Shown: positions 1 to 8,014 of the stretch, one piece after another | Numbering within the stretch: the stretch's first letter is position 1 | Layout: every line of letters begins with the position of its first letter | DNA from: Phycisphaerae bacterium | GTDB lineage: Bacteria > Planctomycetota > Phycisphaerae > JAAYCJ01 | NCBI GenBank assembly: GCA_012514125.1 | Contig: JAAZAW010000083.1 | Coordinates: 1 to 15,357, forward strand | Reading direction: 5' to 3' | DNA length: 15,357 bases | Program-made: the position numbers and the translations under genes | The notes under the pieces: model-generated | Database searches by the model: none | The model's input: the letters and a program-made list of their open reading frames with translations, nothing else | Told to the model about the DNA's origin: nothing

Positions 1-500
1 GCGGTTCGGTTCGATGCCAGCGTGGCTGTTCGCATGCCCAGATAGCCGCAAAGACCGCTGAAAAAACCGCCTGTCAGGAATGCGACAAAAACGATCTGGT
101 GCTGAACGTGCCAGACCCAACCCATCAAAAACAGCAGGGCACTGACCACGATAAAGAACACGGTCACAACTTTATACTGACGTTTAAGATACGCCATCGC
201 TCCTTCGCGAACGTGACCGGCGATTTCGATCATATTGGCGTCGCCCGGATTCGCTTTTTTCACCTGGCTATAGAAAAACCATGCAAAAAACAGAGCAAAT
301 AACGAACCAATCGGAGCGACCCACCAAATGGCTGGAATTTTGATGTTTTCCGCCATTTCTTCTGCGCCCGTAGCCGCAGCCGTCGTCAACTGAGCTCCAG
401 AGTCTGTCTGCGCACTCACCCATTGCGGCATGATCCCGCAGACGAGGACCAATGCCAATAGAGCAACCCATGCTCCTGACTTCATCCAACTTTTGTCCAC
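1..500 (-). CDS. hppA: Membrane-bound ion-translocating pyrophosphatase, N-terminal part (cut by window edge)
   Basis: This family hydrolyses pyrophosphate and uses the energy to pump H+ or Na+ across the membrane. About 166 N-terminal residues are visible; full proteins are usually about 670-800. The reading begins with a signal-peptide-like hydrophobic stretch (AWVALLALVLVCGIMP). A membrane segment follows (WWVAPIGSLFALFFAWFFY), then the family-typical EIAGHVREGAMAYLKRQY helix, a third membrane segment (VVTVFFIVVSALLFLMGW) and the GLCGYLGMRTATLASNR stretch, which matches the conserved GxxGMxxAtxAN region. I chose GTG at 498-500 because GAGG at 509-512 lies 8 bases upstream. ATG 485 is the main alternative, and an in-frame ATG 536 also exists. 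The catalytic DX7KXE region and the residues that tell K+-dependent and Na+ or H+ types apart lie outside the window. It is divergent from bamA. Confidence 0.9.
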   Translation of the reverse strand, partial: MDKSWMKSGAWVALLALVLVCGIMPQWVSAQTDSGAQLTTAAATGAEEMAENIKIPAIWWVAPIGSLFALFFAWFFYSQVKKANPGDANMIEIAGHVREGAMAYLKRQYKVVTVFFIVVSALLFLMGWVWHVQHQIVFVAFLTGGFFSGLCGYLGMRTATLASNRT

Positions 501-811
501 TGCTAATACCTCGCTAAAGTCTCTACTTAAATCCATACAAAAACTGAAATTGAACGTTTATTGTCCTCGTGCCCTATTCCGGCACGGTTAAAAAAGACAC
601 CAAATATCGGCCTATTTCGGCCGCGCGTATAAACTTGGTACTTTTAACGTATATTATCGGATGTATCAAGATAAAAATATGATTTTGGGCCGACAAAATG
701 TCTTTCGGTTAACTTTTTGGTTTACCTTTGGAGTTCATGACCTTACAATCCTCTTTACTATTTATTTAACCAACAAACATCCTGAGTTGTGAAAAGGGAG
801 TTTTGACCTCA
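501..811. other. Divergent hppA/bamA intergenic region with three small hairpins
   Basis: About 310 bases without a gene, AT-richer than its flanks. I see three perfect inverted repeats. CGTGCC/GGCACG is at 568-573 and 581-586 (7-base loop). CGGCC/GGCCG is at 608-612 and 619-623 (6-base loop). ATTTTG/CAAAAT is at 682-687 and 694-699 (6-base loop). None is followed by a clear T-run on either strand, so leader structures or protein-binding sites fit better than terminators. No convincing hppA promoter was found on the minus strand. Confidence 0.4.
721..749 (+). promoter_or_regulatory. Possible sigma-70-type promoter for bamA
   Basis: TTTACC at 721-726 and TACAAT at 744-749 are separated by 17 bases. 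The -10 matches the consensus at five of six positions, the -35 at four of six. Transcription would start near 756, giving a leader of about 55 bases. The region is AT-rich, so chance matches are likely. Confidence 0.35.
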
Positions 812-3187
812 ATGGGATCGAACATGTGCCGATATGGACGCTTGACGCCACTGATGATTGTTATCATGGCGGCGGTCTGTTTTCAGACGCCGGCCGTCAT
901 CCATGGGCAAACCGCCGATATCGGCGTTGAGCCGTCACAAAACACCGGACCGAAAAACGTCAGCGAAATCCGAATTCTTGGTTATAAAGACATCTCCGAA
1001 GGCTTCATTCGTCAGCAGATTCGAAATGTCAAACTCAACGCGCCCCTCAATACCGGCGACATTCAGAAAGACCTCGATAACCTCAAGCTGACCGGAAAAT
1101 TTACCGACGTTTACGCCAATACTTCCGTCGAACAAAGTAAGCTCATCGTCAACTTCCATGTTGTCGAACGTCCGACGATCCAATCCATTGAATTTCGCGG
1201 TTCGCGACAAATCAAAACCAAGGACCTCCTGGAAGTCCTCGACTTTAATGTCGGCGATCCGCTGGACGTTCTGAAAATTCGTTCCGGCGTAGAAAATCTT
1301 TCACAAAAATATCGCGAGAGCGGCTTTACCGAAGCGGATGTTTCGCTCGATGAACAAGCCCTCGAACAAGGCTGCATTGTCTACCACATCACCGAAGGTC
1401 CGCGAGTTCGCGTCAACACGATTTTGTTTGAAGGCAACACCACCTTTTCCGATCGCCGTCTCAAGGGCAAGATTGACACAAAAACCTACGTCTGGATCCT
1501 TCGCCCGGGCACTTACGCGGAAGATCAAATTCAGGAAGACATCGCCTCGCTGCGAAATTACTATCGCACCGAAGGTTTCCTCGATGCCCAGGTCGGCAGG
1601 CGGATAGACTATAGTCCCGATCGTCAGCGAATGACGATCACTTTCCTCATCGATGAAGGCCCGCGATATTGCGTCAACGATATCAGGGTCGAAGGCAACC
1701 TTTTTTATACCACCGAAGCGATTCTCGATACGATCCAGCTTGCTCCGGGCAAAATTTTAAATCTTGACCAGATGGAAGCCGACCGCAAAGCCATCGTCGC
1801 CAAGTATGCCGGCGACGGTTATATCTACGCCATAGTCGATATCGCCTACGCATACGGAAACGATCCCGGCACGGTTAACCTCACCATCAAAATTACGGAA
1901 GGGGACTCCTACAAAATCGGCAGAATCATCATTCGCGGCAACAGGAAAACTCAGGATCGTGTCATCCGCCGAACGCTCGATTTTTATCCTGCACAAACTT
2001 TCGATCTGAACAAAATGCAGGAGCGTGAAAGACGTCTGCGAGAAACGCGCCTTTTTAGCGACGTGCAGATTCGCCCCATCCCCGGTGAAACTTCCGACGA
2101 ACGGGACGCCCTGATTCAGGTCGAAGAAGCCGACACCACCCGTGTGATGGCCGGCGCCGGAGTCACCAGTAACAACGGCGTTGTAGGTTCGCTGAGTATC
2201 GAGAATATCAATTTCAATCTATGGGACACGCCCCGTTCCGCCGGCGAGTTTTTCCGTGGTCAATCTTTCAAAGGCGCAGGCCAGACGTTGAGGATTTCGC
2301 TTGAACCTGGTACTGAAATGACGACCTTCCGAATCGATTTCCGGAATCCTTATGTTTTTGACATGCCTCTCGCCTTTGGCTGGAGCGCGTATCTCTTCGA
2401 ACGCGATCGCGACGGCTACGACGAAGGCCGATTCGGCACGATCTTCAGTTTCGACAAAGTATTCAAAAAAATCTATTCTGTCGGTGCCGCTTTTCGTGTT
2501 GAATGTATCGATATCAACGACATCGACAGGCATTTTCTCTTCTTTGCTCCCAGAGATATCCTTGACGTCAAAGGCTCGAACTTCCTGACCTCGATCAAAC
2601 TAAGCATGGTTCGCGATACCACCGATTCGGTTCTCATGCCCACTCGCGGAACACGACTCGAAGCCAGTTGGGAACAAGCCGGTGCCATGGGTGGCGATTT
2701 CGATTTCTCCAAACTCCGAACGCAGGGGACCTACTATAAAACGTTGCGAACAGATATTTACGACCGCAAAACCGTCTGGGCGTCGAATCTCGGCGTAGGC
2801 TACATCATCGGCGACGCTCCGGTCTTTGAACGGTTCTACGGTGGTGGTATCGGCTCGATCCGAGGATTCCGGTTCCGCGGTATCAGCCCGCGACAATGGC
2901 CCAGTCACACTCCGGTCGGCGGCTCGTCCGAACTTCTCATCGGTAACGAAGTCAGCTTCCCGCTCGTCGGTAAAAATCTTCGCGGTGTTACCTTTGTGGA
3001 CATGGGAACCGTGGACGACAGTTTCAGCTTGAGTGATTGGCGTATCGCCGTTGGTTTCGGTGTTCGTTTGACGCTTGATTTCTTCGGGCCGGTCCCCATG
3101 GCCTTCGACTTCGGTTTCCCGGTCATGAAAGCCGACGGTGATGAAACGCAGGTCTTCAGCTTCTCGCTTGGCGCCACGTTCAAATAA
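812..3187 (+). CDS. bamA: Outer membrane protein assembly factor BamA (Omp85)
   Basis: BamA inserts beta-barrel proteins into the outer membrane. A signal peptide is visible (LTPLMIVIMAAVCFQTPAVIHG). Five POTRA repeats follow, at roughly residues 53-123, 125-201, 202-288, 290-369 and 371-443 (counted from TTG 803). The POTRA pattern recurs as IxxIxxxGN...L...GxxxD...YxxxGF...V.EGP. The beta barrel runs from about 446 to the end and contains the lid-loop signature GGGIGSIRGFRFRG near residue 680, including the conserved Arg-Gly-Phe. The length, about 790, is normal. Start choice: AGGGAG at 795-800 is 11 bases before ATG 812 but only 2 before TTG 803, so I prefer ATG 812; TTG 803 stays possible. 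The protein ends in ...SLGATFK, so Lys follows the usual terminal Phe of the barrel signal. TamA is unlikely because TamA has only three POTRA domains. Confidence 0.95.
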   Translation: MGSNMCRYGRLTPLMIVIMAAVCFQTPAVIHGQTADIGVEPSQNTGPKNVSEIRILGYKDISEGFIRQQIRNVKLNAPLNTGDIQKDLDNLKLTGKFTDVYANTSVEQSKLIVNFHVVERPTIQSIEFRGSRQIKTKDLLEVLDFNVGDPLDVLKIRSGVENLSQKYRESGFTEADVSLDEQALEQGCIVYHITEGPRVRVNTILFEGNTTFSDRRLKGKIDTKTYVWILRPGTYAEDQIQEDIASLRNYYRTEGFLDAQVGRRIDYSPDRQRMTITFLIDEGPRYCVNDIRVEGNLFYTTEAILDTIQLAPGKILNLDQMEADRKAIVAKYAGDGYIYAIVDIAYAYGNDPGTVNLTIKITEGDSYKIGRIIIRGNRKTQDRVIRRTLDFYPAQTFDLNKMQERERRLRETRLFSDVQIRPIPGETSDERDALIQVEEADTTRVMAGAGVTSNNGVVGSLSIENINFNLWDTPRSAGEFFRGQSFKGAGQTLRISLEPGTEMTTFRIDFRNPYVFDMPLAFGWSAYLFERDRDGYDEGRFGTIFSFDKVFKKIYSVGAAFRVECIDINDIDRHFLFFAPRDILDVKGSNFLTSIKLSMVRDTTDSVLMPTRGTRLEASWEQAGAMGGDFDFSKLRTQGTYYKTLRTDIYDRKTVWASNLGVGYIIGDAPVFERFYGGGIGSIRGFRFRGISPRQWPSHTPVGGSSELLIGNEVSFPLVGKNLRGVTFVDMGTVDDSFSLSDWRIAVGFGVRLTLDFFGPVPMAFDFGFPVMKADGDETQVFSFSLGATFK

Positions 3188-3237
3188 TACGCTTTCGATC
3201 TAATATCGATCGTCGTCTCGGCCCCTGAGTCTGTCGG

Positions 3238-3274
3238 TAGGGCGTTCTTCCGTCTCATTGAATGAACGACCCTA
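3238..3274. terminator. Hairpin between convergent bamA and thrC
   Basis: TAGGG (3238-3242) and GTTC (3244-3247) pair with GAAC (3264-3267) and CCCTA (3270-3274), leaving a small internal loop and a 16-base loop. It lies between two converging stop codons, where a shared terminator is expected. There is no T-run on either strand, so function as an intrinsic terminator is uncertain. Confidence 0.4.
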
Positions 3275-3287
3275 ATCCTGCGCTGTA

Positions 3288-4748
3288 TTAATATTCCATC
3301 TCCAACGGAGCAATCGACGGGAAGCGGTTGCCCGATTCCGACAGGTCGCAGGGCGTTTGTTCGCCAAGTACTTTACAGATAGCCTCAAGATCGTCCGCCA
3401 CGGGGATTGGTTTATTCGCCAATCGACCCCAAAGTGGTTCCGCTTCGGGCGCCGCGGCCTTTTTCATGTTAATTCCCGTATGATACGCCACCGTCGCGTC
3501 GGGGTCTTTAAGCAAGTGACCTGTCAGAATGCATACCACCGAATCCGACGAACTGATGACCCCTTCTTCGAGCAATTTGTGCAATCCCGCCACCGATGCC
3601 GCCGATGCCGGTTCACAGCCAAAGCCAAACCGACCGACCATCGCCTTGTGTTCCAGAATTTCTTCGTCCGTCACCTGACGCACAACGCCGTTGGTAAATT
3701 CCAGCGTCCGTAACGCTTTTTTCAGATTCACGGGCCGACCGATTTCAATCGCGCTGGCAATGGTATGGGCGCGGATGTTTTCCTCATCCATGTTCTTGTA
3801 ATACGCTTTGATCTTGTCCTGATCGACTCTGCCTTTGTTCCAGCGAACCCCCTGATTTTCGACCATATCATAAAGCGTATTGGCTCCGGTCGCATTGATA
3901 ATCGCGATACTCGGCACTTTCTTGATCAATCCCAGTTCCTGCAATTCCATAAACGCCTTGCCGAACGCGCTGCAGTTGCCCATGTTTCCGCCCGGAACAA
4001 TGATCCAATCCGGCACTTCCCAGTCGCGGGCTTCAAGAATGCGATACATGATCGTCTTTTGTCCCTCAAGCCGGAACGGATTCACCGAATTCATCAGATA
4101 AAGCCCCAGCCGATCCGACGCCAGACGAACCTGCTTGAGGCACGTGTCGAAATCGCCATGCACCTGTAGCGTCAATGCGCCATATTCCAACGCCTGTGAA
4201 AGTTTACCATACGCGATCTTCCCCGAACCAATAAACACGATTCCCTGCATATGACCCGAAAGGGCGGCATACATCGCCAGCGACGCCGAAGTATTCCCTG
4301 TCGAAGCACACGCCACCCGTTTTTTCCCAAGTTTCTTCGCCAGTGTAAACGCCGCCGTCATCCCGTTATCTTTGAAACTGCCCGATGGGTTCATGCCTTC
4401 GTATTGCAGGAAAAGCTCGCCGCGCTTATGTCCGATATGGTCCGCCAGCAAATCCGCGCGTTGAAGCGTCGTTCTGCCTTCGCCCACCGTCACAATATCC
4501 TTGATGTCCGCAAACGGCAGCAGTTCATGAAACCGCCATACGCCCGAAAAATCATGAATACTCGCCCGGGTATTCCATTTCTGCTCGAAATACTTGAGCG
4601 ATTTGGGAACCTGGACTTTATCCCAGTTATAACGGATGTCCAGCAATTCACCGCATTTCGGACACGAAAAAATCACTTCGTCTACACCAAACGTTGCATT
4701 GCAGTCAGGATTAATACACTGCTGATAAGCTGCTTCACTTTTTGACAC
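3288..4748 (-). CDS. thrC: Threonine synthase (PLP-dependent)
   Basis: Converts O-phosphohomoserine to threonine, the last step of threonine synthesis, in the cytoplasm. From the start chosen here the protein has 486 residues. A small zinc-ribbon-like N-terminus has Cys11, Cys16, Cys29 and Cys32 (CX4C, CX2C). It is followed by the fold-type II PLP core, with PLP lysine Lys126 in NPSGSFKDNG and the phosphate-loop region ACASTGNTSASLA. The C-terminal part reads GRFGFGCEPASAASVAGL, also typical of ThrC. Start: AAGGA at 4757-4761 lies 8 bases before GTG 4746-4748, and the zinc-ribbon region starts about ten residues later. ATG 4808 would add 20 residues but has only a weak ribosome site. It is the third gene of the NUDIX-rhomboid-thrC run, 72 bases after the rhomboid stop. 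A related PLP enzyme such as cysteate synthase is less likely. Confidence 0.92.
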   Translation of the reverse strand: MSKSEAAYQQCINPDCNATFGVDEVIFSCPKCGELLDIRYNWDKVQVPKSLKYFEQKWNTRASIHDFSGVWRFHELLPFADIKDIVTVGEGRTTLQRADLLADHIGHKRGELFLQYEGMNPSGSFKDNGMTAAFTLAKKLGKKRVACASTGNTSASLAMYAALSGHMQGIVFIGSGKIAYGKLSQALEYGALTLQVHGDFDTCLKQVRLASDRLGLYLMNSVNPFRLEGQKTIMYRILEARDWEVPDWIIVPGGNMGNCSAFGKAFMELQELGLIKKVPSIAIINATGANTLYDMVENQGVRWNKGRVDQDKIKAYYKNMDEENIRAHTIASAIEIGRPVNLKKALRTLEFTNGVVRQVTDEEILEHKAMVGRFGFGCEPASAASVAGLHKLLEEGVISSSDSVVCILTGHLLKDPDATVAYHTGINMKKAAAPEAEPLWGRLANKPIPVADDLEAICKVLGEQTPCDLSESGNRFPSIAPLEMEY

Positions 4749-4820
4749 GTCCAAATTCCTTCGAGTTTTATAAATAGTTTCGCTTGCAGGTTGGGCTTGA
4801 CCCACCATCTTTATCTTTCG

Positions 4821-5690
4821 TTATCCGTTCTGCCGATCTCGCTCTTTCTGCCGTTCCGTCGCGTCACGCAACACTCTTTTTTCGTGCCACGTCAAACTCT
4901 GAATCCCATGCTGGTGGACCTTTTCCAGAATCTGATCGACTTTTCGTTTGTCGTCCCGTTCCTGTTGCATCAGTTTTTCCCGACGCACATAGTCATTCTT
5001 TCGCCGCGCCTCTTGCCAGATCGGCATCCCCTTGATATACACAAACGCCGTCACCATCCCCGCCAGGTGGCACGCATCGGCCAAATCCCGCGTGGACAAA
5101 ACATTAAGGCTATAAATCCCCGCCAGCAAAATCGCCGCAAATCGAATCGGCACCGGAAAAATCAGTAAAATAATAATCATCTGCGGAAACAGAATCGCGC
5201 ACGCCGTAAGCAGACCCAGTACCGCGCCGCTGGCGCCAATAATCGGTGAAATATTACCGAGTAAAACACTCAATACCAGATACGCCAATCCGCCAACTAC
5301 CCCGCACAGCAGATAAAAAAACGTAAATTGTTTCGATCCCCAGTATCGTTCCAGCGGCGGCCCGAAAAAATAAAGCCCAAGCATATTGAACAAAATATGC
5401 ATCACATTACCGTGCAAAAACTGATACGTAATAAGCTTCCAGGGCATCAGCAGGGTATCGGCTCCCTGATAACTCAACGCCAGAAAAGAACCGATCGTAT
5501 TCATTCCGGGGTGATAATATCCCGGAATCCTTCCCGCCCCTCCCAACGCCGTGATCACAAACATCGCAATATTCGCGATCAGCAAATATTTCACCATCGG
5601 CGTCGGCGGGGCAAACCCCATCCCCATTCCTCCTCCGCCACCGAAACCGCCAGGCCGTTGATAATAATGTCCTCTGTCCTGCCAACTCAT
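4821..5690 (-). CDS. Rhomboid-family intramembrane serine protease
   Basis: Cleaves transmembrane substrates inside the lipid bilayer; the substrate here is unknown. The family signature is complete: HGNVMHILFNM (His93, His98, Asn102), the nucleophile Ser154 in GASGAVLG, and the general base His208 in DACHLAGM. About six hydrophobic segments lie between residues 33 and 221. The N-terminus is rich in Gly and Met (residues 14-25). A charged cytosolic tail from about 225 ends in a helical stretch reading ILEKVHQHGIQSLTWHEKR, which resembles the tail seen on many bacterial rhomboids. The start ATG overlaps the NUDIX stop codon (ATGA), so translation is probably coupled; the ribosome site itself is weak. 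All catalytic residues are present, so I see no sign of an inactive (iRhom-like) protein. Confidence 0.92.
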   Translation of the reverse strand: MSWQDRGHYYQRPGGFGGGGGMGMGFAPPTPMVKYLLIANIAMFVITALGGAGRIPGYYHPGMNTIGSFLALSYQGADTLLMPWKLITYQFLHGNVMHILFNMLGLYFFGPPLERYWGSKQFTFFYLLCGVVGGLAYLVLSVLLGNISPIIGASGAVLGLLTACAILFPQMIIILLIFPVPIRFAAILLAGIYSLNVLSTRDLADACHLAGMVTAFVYIKGMPIWQEARRKNDYVRREKLMQQERDDKRKVDQILEKVHQHGIQSLTWHEKRVLRDATERQKERDRQNG

Positions 5691-6202
5691 TTGTTTTCCA
5701 ATAATCTATAGTAAAGAATCGTCGCCAGAGTCTTGCCGTCCATAATCCGCCCGACGCGAATGGCATGGTCGATTTCATCAAACGACATGATTTCAACCTT
5801 GATCTTCTCGTCGCTCGAAAGATGCTGCTCGCCCGGCACAAGATCCGTCGCCACATACGCGTGCATCAGTTCCGTCATCAACCCCGGCGAAGTGTAATAT
5901 CGGCACAACGGTCTTAACGTTCCCGCAGTAAAACCCGTTTCTTCTTCCAATTCGCGGTATGCGCACACCTGGGGTTCTTCCAGCGGTTCGAGCGTTCCCG
6001 CCGGAAGTTCCAATAGCTCCCGATTGATCGACCATCGGTAATTCCGAACCATCACAACCTTGTTGTCGCTGGTAATCGGTAAAATCACCGCCGCGCCCGG
6101 ATGGATAATCAAATCCTTCGGCTCCGGCTCGCCCGTCCCGGCGTCAATCATCCGGTGCACCACCTTGAATTTCCGGCTCTTGAGTAATATTTCATCTGCC
6201 AT
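5687..6202 (-). CDS. NUDIX hydrolase, ADP-ribose pyrophosphatase-like
   Basis: NUDIX enzymes hydrolyse nucleoside diphosphates linked to another group. The full Nudix box is visible at residues 69-91: Gly69, Glu75, then Arg83-Glu84 and the metal-binding Glu86, Glu87 and Glu88 ahead of Gly90. The ELPAGTLE context ahead of the box, the length of 171 residues and the downstream YYTSPGLMTELMHAYVA stretch resemble the ADP-ribose pyrophosphatase (NudF/NUDT5) branch, but substrate cannot be proved from sequence. Start ATG 6202 has GGGA 8 bases upstream. It is the first gene of a run with the rhomboid protease (4-base overlap) and thrC. A sigma-70-like promoter lies about 60 bases upstream. I see no functional link between the three products. 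Confidence 0.9.
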   Translation of the reverse strand: MADEILLKSRKFKVVHRMIDAGTGEPEPKDLIIHPGAAVILPITSDNKVVMVRNYRWSINRELLELPAGTLEPLEEPQVCAYRELEEETGFTAGTLRPLCRYYTSPGLMTELMHAYVATDLVPGEQHLSSDEKIKVEIMSFDEIDHAIRVGRIMDGKTLATILYYRLLENK

Positions 6203-6267
6203 AGCATATTTCCCAGCCTATGGGTGCAACTAATCCCAAACCCGTTCAATTTCGTCATCTCTACAGG

Positions 6268-6296
6268 ATTATAAACAACTGCCCATCATTCGACAA
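6268..6296 (-). promoter_or_regulatory. Sigma-70-type promoter for the NUDIX-rhomboid-thrC genes
   Basis: On the minus strand TTGTCG (6291-6296) and a perfect TATAAT (6268-6273) are exactly 17 bases apart. Transcription would begin near 6261 and give a leader of about 60 bases before the NUDIX ATG. It lies in the 140-base gap after the GH3 gene and would separate that cluster from the genes downstream. I see no terminator in the gap. Confidence 0.6.
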
Positions 6297-6342
6297 GCAT
6301 CAAACTCGCTTTACACGACGGCCTTCGCCCGTCATTTTCCCT

Positions 6343-7974
6343 CTACCGCTGAATTTCCGTGATCAAAAACTTGCGTTTGTACTGTTCGCTCCGCCCGCAC
6401 ATCGAAAGCCGATCCAGATCGTCTTGCCTGAAATAACCGTCTGCAACCAGCCGCACCTGCACCCGTCCCAACCGACCACTCGATCGCTTGGTCTCATATT
6501 CGATGTTCAGCCCGCTTAAAATCTCATCGAATTTTTGTCCCAATTCTTCGATCCTTCCCCCAGCCGCCGATTCTTCCACCTTCAGCACATAATAGGGCGG
6601 ATCAGACCACTTCGGTTGAATCTCAAAGCATTCAATCCGTCTACCCATCTGCCGACCAACGATCTCCGCCGCCTCCACCACCTGCCGCTCGGTGATTTTC
6701 TCCCCCGTAACCGAACTGATATGCGCCCCTTTGTTCAAAAACTCGATCATCGGCGTTTGATGATAAAAATCCACCACACGAACCAGATCACCGATGTTAT
6801 ATCGGCACAATCCCGTCGCGTTGCTGAAAATCAAAAAATATTTTTCGCCGATTTTGACCTGATCGGGCTCTAACACCGTCGGATTTTTCTCGCCGTACTC
6901 CGATTCCGGAATAAACTCGAAAAAATTCGACGTAATTTCCAGTATCCCTGCTGGCGTATGGTCGTCTATCGGAACGCTGAATCGTCCCTCGCTCGCCAGC
7001 AATCCCAGATCGCGCACCGGCGTATCCCCGAAATACTCGCCAAATCGCTGCAAATAAAGTTTCAGCGTCCCGCCCGTCCAGTTATTGATAAATCCCATCC
7101 GCCAGACGTTCCTGGGCAGCAATCGCCCCTCATCTTCCAAAATCCGTGATAGCCGATTCGCCGCCTTCACATCAGCCTTCAATCGCCCGCCTCGCCGCAA
7201 ATCATCGAGCACATCGCTGGGCACTTCTCCAGGCCCTCGAAGCTCGCCGTCGTGCACATCCCGAATCAATTCCTCCCCATATTGCTCGATTGTTTGCCCA
7301 AGCCTCAACGTCGTCGAAGGGTTCGCCGTATTCATAAACCCCACGTCCTCCCCAATCGCCAATCGCGCCACTGCATACATCTTCGCCGTCGGGTCCTTAA
7401 TCCTTGCCACCGAAAGGGGGGTTGTATAATGTTTGCGAACGATCCACTTCTGCGTCGCCGCCAGCAACCCTGTAATCGCTCCCGCCCACAAGCCTCCCGG
7501 CGTCTGAATCTCCTGCCCCGACGAAGTAATCTGAATAATCTTCCGCATCAATGCCTGCGGATGGTCCAGCAACGCCTTAAGACCGAAAATGTTCCACCCG
7601 CGACGATAATCGTCCACAAATCGACGAGTCACAGGAATATACTTAGGCTCCGCCGTCGTCCCGCTCGTCAAGGCAAACATCACCAGCGTTTCAGATCGAT
7701 CAAACAACGCCCGCGAATCGCCGTTCTTGAGCTTTTCAATATAAGGCCGATACACCTCATAATTCAAAATCGGTAACTTTCGGCAAAAATCCTGATAGGT
7801 CTCAACGCCCCCAAGCTTATAATCTTTCGCAAAGTCGCTCCCCGCCACAACGCTCATCTGCCGTCGAAGCAAATTCGCCTGAACCTCTTTCAGATGAGAC
7901 GTCGCCTGAAAAAAACGATTCATCTCTCTGCCTGCGCTCTTCGCGGCGATATGTGCAACAATCTTCCGAAACAT
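6343..7974 (-). CDS. GH3-family acyl-adenylating enzyme (acid-amido synthetase-like)
   Basis: GH3 proteins belong to the adenylate-forming superfamily. The plant members activate a carboxylic acid with ATP and join it to an amino acid; substrates of bacterial members are mostly unknown. Visible motifs: the nucleotide-binding stretch ALTSGTTAEPKYIPVT near residues 101-117, a second block LLASEGRFSVPI, and CRYNIGDLVRV at about 390-400. The C-terminal part after EKITERQVVEAAEI is typical of the family. Length is 543 residues from ATG 7974. The frame stays open to GTG 8046, but that start has no ribosome site and would overlap the upstream gene; ATG 7974 has GAGAG just upstream and a plausible N-terminus. 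It is last of five codirectional genes with two ketosynthases and a dehydratase, so an acyl product of that pathway is a natural candidate substrate (inference). Confidence 0.85.
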   Translation of the reverse strand: MFRKIVAHIAAKSAGREMNRFFQATSHLKEVQANLLRRQMSVVAGSDFAKDYKLGGVETYQDFCRKLPILNYEVYRPYIEKLKNGDSRALFDRSETLVMFALTSGTTAEPKYIPVTRRFVDDYRRGWNIFGLKALLDHPQALMRKIIQITSSGQEIQTPGGLWAGAITGLLAATQKWIVRKHYTTPLSVARIKDPTAKMYAVARLAIGEDVGFMNTANPSTTLRLGQTIEQYGEELIRDVHDGELRGPGEVPSDVLDDLRRGGRLKADVKAANRLSRILEDEGRLLPRNVWRMGFINNWTGGTLKLYLQRFGEYFGDTPVRDLGLLASEGRFSVPIDDHTPAGILEITSNFFEFIPESEYGEKNPTVLEPDQVKIGEKYFLIFSNATGLCRYNIGDLVRVVDFYHQTPMIEFLNKGAHISSVTGEKITERQVVEAAEIVGRQMGRRIECFEIQPKWSDPPYYVLKVEESAAGGRIEELGQKFDEILSGLNIEYETKRSSGRLGRVQVRLVADGYFRQDDLDRLSMCGRSEQYKRKFLITEIQR

Positions 7975-8014
7975 ATTCTCTCGTACACGATGCGCCTCGA
8001 CGCACCATCGTAGT

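Noticed and set aside
268..489. A 73-codon minus-strand ORF overlapping hppA
   Set aside because: It is another frame of the same strand; the hppA frame has membrane segments and family motifs and is open to the window edge.
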